Positions 10,402 to 18,691 are shown, numbered from the stretch's first letter. The stretch: DNA of 64,000 bases from Desulfosporosinus sp. HMP52 (GCF_000765145.1 NZ_JMGA01000016.1:62001-126000), one strand, 5' to 3'. The notes: a model not told the origin generated them from the sequence alone. A program made the numbers and translations.

Positions 10402-10866
10402 TTATGCCTCTTTGATGGTCGATTTCTTATATAAATTATTTGGAACTCTAAATACGGCAATGATAGACAATACCCCAAGTAAAGGCCAGGAAACAACTTC
10501 CCAGAGGAGATATAGCATATTTCTTAGGTCTTGAAAAAGTATTAGGTTCTCTAAGACCCCCAGTCCTAATTGTTGAAGTTCTGAACCGTAAGGTATTCCA
10601 GCAAACATTTTGATCAAAAAAACTAACCCTTGAAGAACTACTTCGCTTCCAAACCAGAGAACTGTCCATAACACTCCCGTAATCATTAAGCTAAAAGCTA
10701 AACCTAACCCACATTTCCTGCGCGCAGCAAGCTGACTCTCACCTCTAAAATCAATAGGATTTGCCGCGATCTGAGCCATAAGCTGAGCCTGAAAAATGTC
10801 TAAAGTTGCTTTGGGTATTGGTTTGTCTGTAAATACTTTACTCCATTGCAGGTTTTCCTTCTCCAC
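10402..10866 (-). CDS. membrane protein overlapping the ECF sigma gene; candidate anti-sigma factor
   Basis: The 154-residue protein has a cytoplasmic N terminus of about 50 residues, then hydrophobic segments at roughly 52-75, 78-92 and 118-140. It starts at a GTG behind GGAGGG, inside the last 29 bp of the upstream sigma gene, so the two are translationally coupled. Genes in this position beside ECF sigma factors commonly encode membrane anti-sigma factors. However, I see no HxxxCxxC zinc motif of the usual ZAS domain in the N-terminal part, and no family I recognise. The role is inferred from context only. Confidence 0.7.
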   Translation of the reverse strand: MEKENLQWSKVFTDKPIPKATLDIFQAQLMAQIAANPIDFRGESQLAARRKCGLGLAFSLMITGVLWTVLWFGSEVVLQGLVFLIKMFAGIPYGSELQQLGLGVLENLILFQDLRNMLYLLWEVVSWPLLGVLSIIAVFRVPNNLYKKSTIKEA

Positions 10867-11401
10867 TATGGATTTCCCTCCTTTCTAAGCACTGCCGCAA
10901 CTTGTCTTTACCCCGATGTAGATAAGTCTTAACTCGACTTACAGGAATCTCTAGCACAAGAGCTATTTCCTTGTAGGAAAGTTCCTGATGATAACGCAAA
11001 TAAAGCGCCTGAGTATAATGTTCCGGAAGTTCAAGCAAGACACTAGCTAATATGCTGGCCTGTTCCTTTTCCACTAAAATATCCTCAGGCCTCGGTTGAT
11101 GATCAACCATGTCCTCGTCAATATTTATAATTATCTCTTTACGCCTTTTTCGATGCAGATCAAGGGCCTTATTCCGCGCAATGGCATATAACCATGCTCT
11201 AAACGGATATTCTTTAGAGTAGTGAGTAAGATTACGATAGGCTGCTAAAAATGCCTCTTGAGCACAGTCTAACACATCCTCCTCTGAACCAAGAATCCGG
11301 CGCAAGAAATGAATCAACGGTTCCTGATAACCTTCGACGAGGACAGCATATTGTTCATGACGACCAGCTAGTATTTGCCGAATGATTTCGGCATCTTCCA
11401 T
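10838..11401 (-). CDS. ECF-type (group IV) RNA polymerase sigma factor
   Basis: The 187-residue protein has the two-domain ECF layout. Sigma region 2 spans about residues 18-90, with DVLDCAQEAFLAAYRNL and the FRAWLYAIARNKALDLHRK DNA-melting/-10 segment. A short linker follows, then sigma region 4 at about 120-175, whose helix-turn-helix is LSYKEIALVLEIPVSRVKTYLHRGK. Region 1.1 and region 3 are absent. The size and layout resemble SigW-type factors. A TGAAAC / CGTATT promoter pair just upstream suggests self-activation. It overlaps the downstream membrane protein gene, the likely regulator. The inducing signal is unknown. Confidence 0.93.
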   Translation of the reverse strand: MEDAEIIRQILAGRHEQYAVLVEGYQEPLIHFLRRILGSEEDVLDCAQEAFLAAYRNLTHYSKEYPFRAWLYAIARNKALDLHRKRRKEIIINIDEDMVDHQPRPEDILVEKEQASILASVLLELPEHYTQALYLRYHQELSYKEIALVLEIPVSRVKTYLHRGKDKLRQCLERREIHSGEGKPAME

Positions 11402-11474
11402 TTTCTCAGGCTCCTATCCAGAGGGCGCGGCACGCCTTAAGATGCTCTCCTAATCGGCCAAACCTTTTACTGCT

Positions 11475-11503
11475 AATACGTTTTTCAATCCCTAAAAGTT
11501 TCA
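11475..11503 (-). promoter_or_regulatory. candidate ECF (SigW-type) promoter
   Basis: On the minus strand TGAAAC (11498-11503) is followed after 17 bp by CGTATT (11475-11480). This resembles Bacillus SigW-type promoters (TGAAAC ... CGTA), whose usual spacer is about 16 bp. It lies about 75 bp upstream of the ECF sigma gene, the expected place for autoregulation. Confidence 0.6.
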
Positions 11504-11531
11504 GACGCTAAGGATTATTGATTATAAATTT

Positions 11532-11560
11532 ATTTTAACCCAGACCTAGATTACTGGCAA
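11532..11560 (-). promoter_or_regulatory. candidate sigma-A promoter upstream of the ECF sigma gene
   Basis: TTGCCA (11555-11560) and TAAAAT (11532-11537) are spaced by 17 bp on the minus strand. It starts only a few bases past the arginase stop codon. It could give basal transcription of the sigma gene ahead of the ECF-type promoter. Confidence 0.5.
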
Positions 11561-11567
11561 GAATTGT

Positions 11568-12470
11568 CTAGAAAATTCGCTCTCCAAATGCGGAACAAAT
11601 AAGCCCTACAGCTAATTTAGCGGTTTTGTTGTGATTATCTAAAATTGGATTCACTTCTACAACATCCATACTTGATATATACCCCGAGTCCGCTAACAGT
11701 TCCATGGCTAAATGTGCTTCTCGATATGTGATGCCCCCTGGTACCGGAGTTCCAACTCCAGGGGCTTCCTCCGGATCAATGACATCTAAATCGAAGCTTA
11801 TATGTATTCCATCCGTTCCTTGGGAAGCAATTCTAATCCCTTGGGATACAACTTCCTTCATTCCTATCTGATCTATATCTCTCATTGTAAAAACCTTAAT
11901 TTTGGATCTGCGAAGTAATTCTTTTTCCTGAGGATCCATTTCCCTAGCCCCAATAATGACGGTATTTTCCTCTCTCAACTTTTTCTTATTCCCACCAATC
12001 CTCGTTAATTCGGGAGCCCCGAGTCCATTAGATATTGCTAAGGGCATACCATGAATATTGCCACTTTCTGTTGTATCGAGAGTATTATAATCTCCATGGG
12101 TGTCAAACCAGATTAGTCCAAAGGACTGTTCGCTTAAAGCCAACCCTGCTATTGTTCCAATACCTAAACTATGATCTCCACCAAGGATCAGTGGGATAAC
12201 ACCATCCTTTTTTGCTTTAGCGACAATAAGATGAAGTTGCTCATTAATTTGTACAATCTCCTCCAAGTACTTTAGCTTTTTATCCTTTATTTCTCTCGTC
12301 TCCGGAACCGGAACGTCGATATTTCCATAGTCTTCGACAATCCAACCTAAACGCTTTAATCTGGCGTTTAATCCCGCATATCTAATAGCACTTGGACCCA
12401 TATCTACTCCACGACGATCAGCACCTAAATCAATGGGAACCCCAATAATTCTAACGACCTTTTTTTCCAT
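11568..12470 (-). CDS. rocF: arginase (ureohydrolase family)
   Basis: The 300-residue product is a ureohydrolase; arginase splits arginine into ornithine and urea with a dinuclear Mn centre. Metal-ligand motifs are all visible: LILGGDHSLGIG (near residue 100), IWFDTHGDYN (near 125) and HISFDLDVIDPEEAPGVGTPVPGG (near 230). The N-terminal IGVPIDLGADRRGVDMGPSAIR and the C-terminal MDVVEVNPILD are typical of RocF-type arginases rather than agmatinases. It is a single gene, read towards the ECF sigma operon, with no clear terminator in between. Its neighbourhood to the arginine biosynthetic operon is notable because the two activities oppose each other. Agmatinase activity cannot be fully excluded. 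Confidence 0.92.
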   Translation of the reverse strand: MEKKVVRIIGVPIDLGADRRGVDMGPSAIRYAGLNARLKRLGWIVEDYGNIDVPVPETREIKDKKLKYLEEIVQINEQLHLIVAKAKKDGVIPLILGGDHSLGIGTIAGLALSEQSFGLIWFDTHGDYNTLDTTESGNIHGMPLAISNGLGAPELTRIGGNKKKLREENTVIIGAREMDPQEKELLRRSKIKVFTMRDIDQIGMKEVVSQGIRIASQGTDGIHISFDLDVIDPEEAPGVGTPVPGGITYREAHLAMELLADSGYISSMDVVEVNPILDNHNKTAKLAVGLICSAFGERIF

Positions 12471-12570
12471 GCTTTCATACTTCCTATCTTCAATTATTTA
12501 TTCCGTGATTTGAGGCATCTTTGAACCAATGATTTCAAACTATCCCATTCTTATATATTAATGTTCCCCA

Positions 12571-12604
12571 AAAACAAAAAAGCTTGCAAATACTTTGCAA
12601 GCTT
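12571..12604 (-). terminator. rho-independent terminator after the MltG-like gene
   Basis: The perfect 11-bp stem AAGCTTGCAAA / TTTGCAAGCTT with a 3-nt loop (12580-12604) is followed on the minus strand by TTTTTGTTTT. It ends the cwlD-containing transcription unit. Confidence 0.88.
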
Positions 12605-12646
12605 AGACTTATTAAAGCTAGGTTCTGACAGTAGAGTAAACTCCTA

Positions 12647-13141
12647 CTATTTTAATAATCGATTAATTGTTTCTTCTACAGTTAGACCAACGGACAATTT
12701 GAATGTTCCTGCTTGAAACTTTCGCTCTACTCGCCTCAGACGAGCTTGCTTTAAGAAATCAGTTTTATCAAGGATAAAACCCTCTGCTAATAATAACTCA
12801 GCAATTTTTTCAGCATTTGCTCCCTTTGGGATAACAAAATCTCGCTCTATTTGGGCAGAACTTTGAGGTTCGGTGGAGCTTTCATTTGGTGTTGACTCCG
12901 AGGTTTTAATTGGTTGTGGAGGATCAATATCCGATGGCTGTTCTGTATTTGAATTTGAAACCATTGAGTTTTGATCGGATTGATTGTCTGATTGGATATC
13001 CGATTGTGTATCCGTTTGAATACCTGTTTGCACCTTTGATGGCTCATTAAGTCTAAGGTAAGGAGAAACGAACATTACGATTATGGCACTTAATATAAGT
13101 CCGGAACCTAAGCCTAGCCAAAAGGATCGTGTAACTTTCAA
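12647..13141 (-). CDS. membrane-anchored protein with a C-terminal YceG/MltG-like N-subdomain
   Basis: The 164-residue protein has one N-terminal transmembrane segment (about residues 8-28) and a Gln/Ser/Thr/Asp-rich linker. The linker contains degenerate repeats of the type TQSDIQSDNQSD at about 42-58. The C-terminal part (about 98-164; FVIPKGANAEKIAELLLAEGFI...FQAGTFKLSVGLTVEETINRLL) resembles the small LysM-like subdomain that precedes the catalytic domain in MltG/YceG. The lytic transglycosylase catalytic domain itself is absent. The TTG start, behind GGAGG, overlaps the upstream stop by 4 bp. A spore-cortex or cell-wall role is suggested only by the cwlD neighbour. Confidence 0.78.
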   Translation of the reverse strand: MKVTRSFWLGLGSGLILSAIIVMFVSPYLRLNEPSKVQTGIQTDTQSDIQSDNQSDQNSMVSNSNTEQPSDIDPPQPIKTSESTPNESSTEPQSSAQIERDFVIPKGANAEKIAELLLAEGFILDKTDFLKQARLRRVERKFQAGTFKLSVGLTVEETINRLLK

Positions 13142-13656
13142 TTATTCCTACCTCCATTTGGCTGCATTGACAGAACCATCTTTACGGCATCTTGACTTAA
13201 CAACAAGCGAGAAGCAATATCCGGTATCCTTTGCCCACTAGCTGCAAGTTCTATTACTTCTTGATATTTTGGGGAGAGATTAAGATTAAGATTAGGACTC
13301 GGAACAGGATCAGCTTCGGCACTTCTTACTTTCTCTTTAATATAAACGTCATTGGGGATGCTAATTTCTTTTGAAGGAGTTTTAAGTTTCTCTTGGCTTG
13401 GTACCCCCAAAACATCTTCCTTTTCCTTAAGCATAGCTTCTATCTGTTCAACATCTTTAGTTTGTTTTACTCTTGACTCTAGAAGCTTCCCTTCGAGATC
13501 ATAGACATGATCTTGGACTCTAATGATTTCTCTCTTCAAATAAGCTAACCCTTTCAAAGCTGTGATTGCTTCTTCGTTGGGTGGATTTTGCCAACGCCAA
13601 CCTAAAACAATAAAACCAACTCCAAGTAATAGTAACAATATAGGCAAAATATCCAC
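13138..13656 (-). CDS. single-pass membrane protein with coiled-coil middle and helical C-terminal motif
   Basis: I do not recognise a named family with certainty. The 172-residue product has an N-terminal membrane anchor (about residues 3-18), then a charged stretch likely to form a coiled coil (about 28-75). A Pro/Ser-rich linker leads to a C-terminal segment YQEVIELAASGQRIPDIASRLLLSQDAVKMVLSM, which looks like a helix-turn-helix of the kind found in short DUF6115-type proteins. I start at the GTG at 13656, with GGGGG just upstream. The frame is open 32 codons further, but that part lacks a ribosome site. It overlaps the downstream gene by 4 bp and follows cwlD. Confidence 0.75.
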   Translation of the reverse strand: MDILPILLLLLGVGFIVLGWRWQNPPNEEAITALKGLAYLKREIIRVQDHVYDLEGKLLESRVKQTKDVEQIEAMLKEKEDVLGVPSQEKLKTPSKEISIPNDVYIKEKVRSAEADPVPSPNLNLNLSPKYQEVIELAASGQRIPDIASRLLLSQDAVKMVLSMQPNGGRNN

Positions 13657-13762
13657 GGATCCCCCTACTTTCAAAGAATAGCTATTCAATATCTCTATTA
13701 GACATTCGCGAAAGAAAATAGTTTCCCTGCAAAAACTAACAATATTCAACAAAATTTCTTAT

Positions 13763-14491
13763 TCATCGTTGATTAGTCTCTGTCTGTTTACTAAAATAGA
13801 TACTTAGACCTTGGAATATAGCAATTGCCAATTTTTGCTGGTATTCTGGATTTGTTAGTAACTGCTCTTCTTGAAGGTTTGAAAGAAAACCTAGTTCAAC
13901 AGTAACGGCTGCTTGCTTTGCCTTTTTTAAGACATATATGTCCTGATTCCCTTTAGCAATTCTTTTACTATTTGTCATACTATTTAGTTCTTGCTGAATG
14001 AATTGTGCCAGAACCTTCCCTTCCGGAGAATCGGAATGATAAAAAGTTTGTGCTCCTGCTAGCTTTGGATCAGGAAAGCTGTTTGCATGAATGCTCAGAT
14101 AGACTTCTGCTTGAGTATCCATCGCTAACTGAATCCGTTGGGCTAAATCCTCTCTCTTTCGTTTTAAAAGTCCTTGTGAGGTACCTAAATCTCGGTCGTC
14201 CTCACGAACCATAACAGCCTTAGCACCACTTTGCTGAACTAAAACCTGTAATCGTTTTGATACACCTAAGGTTATATCTTTTTCTAAAACCTTGCTTATA
14301 CCTACTGCCCCTGGGTCAACTCCTCCGTGACCGGCATCGATCACCACAACACGATCACCCAAAGTCCAACTCCAAATCTCTTGGTCTTGTCCTCGAAATC
14401 CAACTGCTAGTGTTACCGCTACCAAAAACGTTAGCACCAGGCCAATTAACATTTTACGTCGTTTCATACTAACAACCCAAATCGGTTTCAT
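13763..14491 (-). CDS. cwlD: germination-type N-acetylmuramoyl-L-alanine amidase
   Basis: CwlD is an amidase_3-type zinc amidase that removes peptide side chains from spore-cortex peptidoglycan during muramic-delta-lactam formation. The 242-residue protein has an N-terminal membrane/signal segment (about residues 12-30). The amidase_3 signatures follow: VVIDAGHGGVDPGAVG (zinc His and the Glu after KVLEKDITL), LSIHANSFPDP (second zinc His) and VTVELGFLSN (catalytic Glu). The same position after rpsI occurs in Bacillus. The ATG has GGGGGG upstream. A sporulation role is inferred from family and context; other amidase_3 paralogues exist. Confidence 0.9.
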   Translation of the reverse strand: MKPIWVVSMKRRKMLIGLVLTFLVAVTLAVGFRGQDQEIWSWTLGDRVVVIDAGHGGVDPGAVGISKVLEKDITLGVSKRLQVLVQQSGAKAVMVREDDRDLGTSQGLLKRKREDLAQRIQLAMDTQAEVYLSIHANSFPDPKLAGAQTFYHSDSPEGKVLAQFIQQELNSMTNSKRIAKGNQDIYVLKKAKQAAVTVELGFLSNLQEEQLLTNPEYQQKLAIAIFQGLSIYFSKQTETNQR

Positions 14492-14594
14492 CTCTATTCC
14501 CCCCCTAGTTTATTCCGTGTTTACCTTATGGGGAAGAACTCGAGATTATTCGTCTAGCTTGTCACAAAATTCACTAAACTTTTATCAATGATAA

Positions 14595-14625
14595 ATTATA
14601 TCCTCCTCTATAGCCCCATTGTCAA
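14595..14625 (-). promoter_or_regulatory. possible promoter of cwlD inside an inverted repeat
   Basis: On the minus strand TTGACA (14620-14625) and TATAAT (14595-14600) are 19 bp apart, longer than ideal for sigma-A. A perfect 10-bp inverted repeat CTATAGCCCC / GGGGCTATAG (14608-14617 and 14638-14647) flanks the -35 hexamer and could be an operator or a hairpin. Confidence 0.45.
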
Positions 14626-14647
14626 TTACTGCATCAGGGGGCTATAG

Positions 14648-14684
14648 AAAACTAAAATCCCCCAACCATGCTCGGTTGAGGGAT
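14648..14684 (-). terminator. rho-independent terminator after rpsI
   Basis: On the minus strand ATCCCTCAACC pairs with GGTTGGGGGAT (14657-14684, one wobble), followed by TTTAGTTTTC. It ends the rplM-rpsI operon. Confidence 0.85.
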
Positions 14685-14701
14685 CTATGTTTCTCAGACG
14701 A

Positions 14702-15097
14702 TTAACGTTTCGAGAATTGTGGCGCCTTACGAGCTTTCTTCAAGCCATATTTGCGACGCTCTTTCATACGTGGGTCACGGGTAAGGAAACCCGCTCTCTT
14801 GAGACTTGGACGAAGACTGGCATCAGCCTTCAGCAAAGCACGAGCAATACCTAAACGAATTGCGCCAGCTTGACCTGTAGTGCCGCCTCCATGAGCTAGA
14901 GCAATAACATCATACTTAGCAAGTGTGTCAGTAATATTAAATGGTTGCTGAACAATCATTTCCAATGTCTTTTTGCCAAAGTACTCAGATACTTCGCGCT
15001 TGTTAATGATGAATTTCCCTTCACCTGGAATAAGACGAACACGCGCAATTGCATTTTTACGTCGTCCTGTCCCTGCATATTGTAATTTAGTTGCCAT
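14702..15097 (-). CDS. rpsI: 30S ribosomal protein S9
   Basis: S9 sits in the head of the 30S subunit with its C-terminal tail reaching the P-site tRNA. The 131-residue protein is full length: [17 protein letters not shown] at the start, [20 protein letters not shown] in the middle and the basic tail [24 protein letters not shown]. It follows rplM by 17 bp in the usual rplM-rpsI pair. Confidence 0.98.
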   Translation of the reverse strand: MATKLQYAGTGRRKNAIARVRLIPGEGKFIINKREVSEYFGKKTLEMIVQQPFNITDTLAKYDVIALAHGGGTTGQAGAIRLGIARALLKADASLRPSLKRAGFLTRDPRMKERRKYGLKKARKAPQFSKR

Positions 15098-15114
15098 GTT
15101 TTACTTCCTCCTTC

Positions 15115-15546
15115 CTACTGAATTGTCCAAATTTCAGGTTGTTGAGCTTGGTGAGGGTGAGTATCCCCCTTGTACACTTTTAACTTAGTGTACATTTGGG
15201 CGCCCAACTTGTTATGAGGAAGCATTCCCTTCACGGCATGTTCCATAGCTCGTTCAGGCATAATTTGCATTAATTTTTTGTAAGGTATTTCTTTTAATCC
15301 GCCTGGGAAACCTGAGTGGCGGCGATACAGTTTGTCGTTTAATTTATTTCCAGTTAAAACTAACTTTGCAGCATTAATAATAATAACATGATCCCCTGTG
15401 TCAACATTAGGGGTAAATGTCGGTTTATGTTTACCTCTCAGGATACGTGCTGCTTCGGTAGCAATACGACCCAAAGGGATTCCCTCAGCGTCAATAACAT
15501 ACCATTTACGCTCCTGGTCTTGTGCTTTCGCAAAAAACGTGGACAT
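15115..15546 (-). CDS. rplM: 50S ribosomal protein L13
   Basis: L13 is an early-assembly protein of the large subunit. The 143-residue product begins [20 protein letters not shown] and contains [20 protein letters not shown] and the C-terminal [10 protein letters not shown]. The frame is open for 30 codons upstream, but the ATG at 15546 has GGAGG at the right distance and gives the family length. It is the first gene of the operon, preceded by a promoter and a leader of about 115 nt with a 15-bp direct repeat. Confidence 0.97.
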   Translation of the reverse strand: MSTFFAKAQDQERKWYVIDAEGIPLGRIATEAARILRGKHKPTFTPNVDTGDHVIIINAAKLVLTGNKLNDKLYRRHSGFPGGLKEIPYKKLMQIMPERAMEHAVKGMLPHNKLGAQMYTKLKVYKGDTHPHQAQQPEIWTIQ

Positions 15547-15662
15547 GACTTTCCCTCCAAATTTAGAAGTATTCTGTTTTTCCTCACAGGCATGGGGCTC
15601 AATCATGCTTGCGTATGCCAGGGGCATGGGGCTCAATTCACAACCGAGGCATAAAAACTCAT
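15547..15662 (-). promoter_or_regulatory. rplM leader, candidate L13 autoregulatory RNA
   Basis: The untranslated leader between the promoter and the rplM start is about 115 nt long and GC-richer than its flanks. The minus strand carries the 15-mer ATTGAGCCCCATGCC twice (15589-15603 and 15623-15637), 34 bp apart, with nearby GGCAT/ATGCC complements that could form alternative hairpins. Firmicute rplM operons are known to carry an L13-binding leader. I have not verified that this one fits that model. Confidence 0.5.
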
Positions 15663-15668
15663 ATTGGT

Positions 15669-15697
15669 ATTTTATTTAAAAATCAACACAATGTCAA
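15669..15697 (-). promoter_or_regulatory. sigma-A promoter of rplM-rpsI
   Basis: TTGACA (15692-15697) and TAAAAT (15669-15674) with a 17-bp spacer on the minus strand. It lies just downstream of the truA stop codon. Confidence 0.82.
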
Positions 15698-15713
15698 GTT
15701 ATTTTTGAAAGTT

Positions 15714-16496
15714 CTAGAATAACTCTTCAAAAACAGCACTTGGGCTTTCATTTGTATAATTTACGTGTACAAGGGTTAGCCCGTGGGCTGGAGCAACCAT
15801 GCGAGCACGTCGACGCTCTTGACTGGCTATAATGTCGGGAATATCTCCTGGAAGAATACGACCTCTTCCTACATCAACAAGTGTTCCAACAATAATACGT
15901 ACCATATGGTATAAAAATCCATCACCTATGCAGTTTACTCTAATCATTCCCTTGTCCTCACGACTTACTTTGCATCTATAAATTGTTCGTTCAAATCTTT
16001 TGCTATCTCCACCGGCAGCCGCGAAAGTTTTGAAATTATGACATCCTTCTAAATAGTTAGCCGCCTGCTGCATACGGTCTGCATTTAAAGACTGAGGAAC
16101 ATGATATGCATAAAGTCGCTGGAACGTATCCGGAATTGACTTATTATCTATTAAGTAGTCATATCGTTTCCATCTGGCAGACCAGCGTGAATTAAAATCA
16201 TCGGGTACACATTCTGCCTCAAGTATACGAATGTCTCTTGGAAGCAAACTATTGAATGCCTTAGGAATTTTCTCTTCAGGAATTCTTGCACTTGTCATAT
16301 AATTAACGACTTGTCCAGAGGCATGCACTCCCGCATCTGTTCGTCCAGCCATAGCAAGTGTTACCTCTTCTTCAACGAGCTTAGCCCATACAGACTCTAG
16401 AGTTCCCTGTATTGTAGGTCCATATGCCTTAGCTTGGCGCTGAAAGCCATGGTAGTGTGTCCCGTCATAGGCTAATCTTAACCGAATGTTGCGCAT
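15714..16496 (-). CDS. truA: tRNA pseudouridine synthase A
   Basis: TruA converts uridines 38-40 of the tRNA anticodon stem to pseudouridine. The 260-residue protein contains the catalytic-Asp motif AMAGRTDAGVHASGQV near residue 50, RLRLAYDGTHYHGFQRQ at the N terminus, and FLYHMVRIIVGTLVDVGRG. I prefer the ATG at 16496 over the ATG at 16505, because GGAGG is only 2 nt from the latter. It follows the alpha operon and precedes rplM, as in Bacillus. Confidence 0.96.
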   Translation of the reverse strand: MRNIRLRLAYDGTHYHGFQRQAKAYGPTIQGTLESVWAKLVEEEVTLAMAGRTDAGVHASGQVVNYMTSARIPEEKIPKAFNSLLPRDIRILEAECVPDDFNSRWSARWKRYDYLIDNKSIPDTFQRLYAYHVPQSLNADRMQQAANYLEGCHNFKTFAAAGGDSKRFERTIYRCKVSREDKGMIRVNCIGDGFLYHMVRIIVGTLVDVGRGRILPGDIPDIIASQERRRARMVAPAHGLTLVHVNYTNESPSAVFEELF

Positions 16497-16613
16497 ACTC
16501 TGCATAGCCTCCGCAATTTACTTTGGTGTTTAGTGGAAGAACCAACAAGCCCAATGAGCAAATTCGTAAGTGTGATGAATTACATTTGTTGGTCGACCCT
16601 TAAAAACAGCTCA

Positions 16614-16653
16614 AAGGCCGGGAGTGCTCAACCATTGCAAGCAACCCGGCCTT
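16614..16653 (-). terminator. GC-rich stem-loop after rplQ
   Basis: A perfect 9-bp stem AAGGCCGGG / CCCGGCCTT (16614-16622 and 16645-16653) encloses a 22-nt loop. On the minus strand it is followed by TGAGCTGTTTTT, so the T tract is displaced by 6 nt. It probably terminates or attenuates the alpha operon before truA. Confidence 0.6.
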
Positions 16654-16666
16654 AAAGTACCGCATT

Positions 16667-17005
16667 TTATACGAGTTCGATGATTACCATTGTGGCAGCA
16701 TCTCCCCGACGTAAGCCGAGTCTCATGATCCGAGTATAGCCGCCTTGACGGTCAGCATATTTCGGCGCGATAGTATCAAACAAATTCTTTACAACATCTT
16801 CATCCATGAGATAAGCCATCGTTGAACGGCGAGCAGCCAGATCTCCTTGCTTGCCGAGTGAAATCATTTTTTCAGCAATCGCATTTAGTTCCTTGGCGCG
16901 TGCTTCAGTCGTTTCAATACGTCCATGTTTTAACAGGGAAGTGACAATGTTACGCAACATTGCCCCGCGATGACCAGTATTTTTTCCTAACTTGCGGTAA
17001 GCCAA
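16667..17005 (-). CDS. rplQ: 50S ribosomal protein L17
   Basis: L17 lies near the peptide exit tunnel. The 112-residue protein shows the short Firmicute form: [24 protein letters not shown] at the N terminus, a [20 protein letters not shown] helix and the C-terminal [24 protein letters not shown]. It is the last gene of the alpha operon after rpoA. Confidence 0.98.
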   Translation of the reverse strand: MAYRKLGKNTGHRGAMLRNIVTSLLKHGRIETTEARAKELNAIAEKMISLGKQGDLAARRSTMAYLMDEDVVKNLFDTIAPKYADRQGGYTRIMRLGLRRGDAATMVIIELV

Positions 17006-17031
17006 TTACATTCCCCTCCTTTTGCACCGAA

Positions 17032-17979
17032 TTAGTCTTCAGCTGGCCGGAAAGACAAACCTAAGTCTTTCAGTTTGAATTCCACTTCTTCTAAAGACTT
17101 GCGACCAAGGTTACGTACTTTAATCATGTCTTCTTCCGTTTTTTGAGTCAACTCTTCAACTGAGTTAATTCCCGCCCGCTTTAGGCAGTTGTAAGAACGA
17201 ACAGACAGATCTAATTCCTCAATCGTCATTTCGAGGATTTTATCTTTGGCTTCCTCTTCTTTCTCTACCAAAACCTCAACGCTGTTGAGCTTGTCAGTGA
17301 GACCCATGAAGAGGCGCAGATGATCACTTAAGATTTTTGCTGCCGAGCTGGTAGCTTCTTCTGGTGAAATACTGCCATTGGACCATGCTTCAAGGGTTAG
17401 CTTGTCATAGTCCGTAATCTGACCAACCCGGGTATCCTCTACCGTATAGTTGACCTTGTAAATCGGGGCAAAGATGGAGTCAATAGGGATAACTCCAATG
17501 ACATGATCCGGCTTCTTATTTTTGTCGGCAGAAACATAGCCACGGCCACGCTCTACCGTCATTTCCATAAATAAACGGCCATCTTTGTCTAATGTAGCAA
17601 TCTTCAAGTCATTGTTTAATATCTCAATATCTGGGTCTGTTAATATATCCCCAGCAGTGACAACCCCTTCGCCCTGTGCCTCGATACGAATGACCCTAGG
17701 TTCATCAGTATAGCCTTTGAGGGCAAGAGACTTTAAATTGAGAATAATGTCTGTAACGTCTTCCAAAACACCCGGAATCGTTGAGAACTCGTGGAGTACT
17801 CCTTCGATTTTGACTGATGTTACCGCTGATCCCTCGAGAGAGGACAGGAGAATCCTTCTTAAAGAATTACCTAAGGTGATTCCATATCCTCGCTCAAGAG
17901 GTTCAACAATGAATTTTGCATAGGAGTTATCTTCAGAACGCTCGATACACTCGATTCTGGGCTTCTCGATTTCTAACAT
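17032..17979 (-). CDS. rpoA: DNA-directed RNA polymerase alpha subunit
   Basis: Alpha dimerises to nucleate RNA polymerase assembly and contacts promoter UP elements and activators. The 315-residue product has the N-terminal assembly domain ([39 protein letters not shown]; about residues 1-230), a Glu/Lys-rich linker ([13 protein letters not shown]), and the C-terminal domain [22 protein letters not shown] ... [12 protein letters not shown], which binds DNA. It sits between rpsD and rplQ. Confidence 0.99.
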   Translation of the reverse strand: MLEIEKPRIECIERSEDNSYAKFIVEPLERGYGITLGNSLRRILLSSLEGSAVTSVKIEGVLHEFSTIPGVLEDVTDIILNLKSLALKGYTDEPRVIRIEAQGEGVVTAGDILTDPDIEILNNDLKIATLDKDGRLFMEMTVERGRGYVSADKNKKPDHVIGVIPIDSIFAPIYKVNYTVEDTRVGQITDYDKLTLEAWSNGSISPEEATSSAAKILSDHLRLFMGLTDKLNSVEVLVEKEEEAKDKILEMTIEELDLSVRSYNCLKRAGINSVEELTQKTEEDMIKVRNLGRKSLEEVEFKLKDLGLSFRPAED

Positions 17980-18050
17980 CGGAATGCACCTTCTTTCTCG
18001 AGAACTTGATATACACAGACCATCCTACCCAGCTGGGTTGAACGTCAACA

Positions 18051-18680
18051 TTAACGGGAGTATTTCTCCACGATGAGGTGTTCTTGGATGGGCAGTTGAA
18101 TATCTTCACGAGTTGGTAGTGCGACTACAGTTCCAGAAGCAGCATTGGCATCCAAGCTCAACCAACCTGGAACTGTTCGAGAACCCAGGTTTTCGAGGAG
18201 TTGTTTCATACGTGGCGAACTCTTACTGCCTTCTTTAACAGCAATAACTTCACCAGCACGTACTGAATATGAAGGAATATCTACTTTTTTACCGTTAATG
18301 GTAAAATGACCGTGGCTAACAAGTTGACGAGCTTCCGGACGGGATGAAGCAAATCCCAATTCGAAAACCACATTATCTAGTCTTCGTGACAAGAGACTAA
18401 GCAAGTTTTCACCAGTTACCCCTTTGCGGCGGGCAGCCTCGTCAAAATAGCTACGGAATTGTTTTTCCATAACGCCATAAATACGACGTGCTTTTTGCTT
18501 TTCTCGCAACTGAAGACCAAAATCTGTTGGCTTCTTACCTCGGGCTTGGCCATGTTGTCCAGGAGCGTAAGCACGACGATCAATCGCACACTTACCAGTA
18601 TAACAACGTTCTCCTTTAAGGAACAACTTCATTCCTTCGCGCCGACATAAGCGACAGACTGGTCCAGTATATCTAGCCAT
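18051..18680 (-). CDS. rpsD: 30S ribosomal protein S4, zinc-binding form
   Basis: S4 initiates 16S rRNA assembly. The 209-residue protein has the N-terminal CxxC-x14-C-x4-C cluster (CRLCRREG ... CYTGKC, residues about 9-31), marking the zinc-binding (C+) type. Its S4 RNA-binding domain is at about residues 98-160 ([28 protein letters not shown]). Genes of the alpha operon flank it on both sides. Confidence 0.98.
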   Translation of the reverse strand: MARYTGPVCRLCRREGMKLFLKGERCYTGKCAIDRRAYAPGQHGQARGKKPTDFGLQLREKQKARRIYGVMEKQFRSYFDEAARRKGVTGENLLSLLSRRLDNVVFELGFASSRPEARQLVSHGHFTINGKKVDIPSYSVRAGEVIAVKEGSKSSPRMKQLLENLGSRTVPGWLSLDANAASGTVVALPTREDIQLPIQEHLIVEKYSR

Positions 18681-18691
18681 GATTACACCTC

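Noticed and set aside
12847-13047. 66-codon ORF in another frame of the MltG-like gene
   Set aside because: It is a shadow of the low-complexity Gln/Ser linker, not an independent gene.
15589-15637. Two 15-bp direct repeats as a possible CRISPR remnant
   Set aside because: There are only two short copies within a ribosomal leader; no array, no cas genes.
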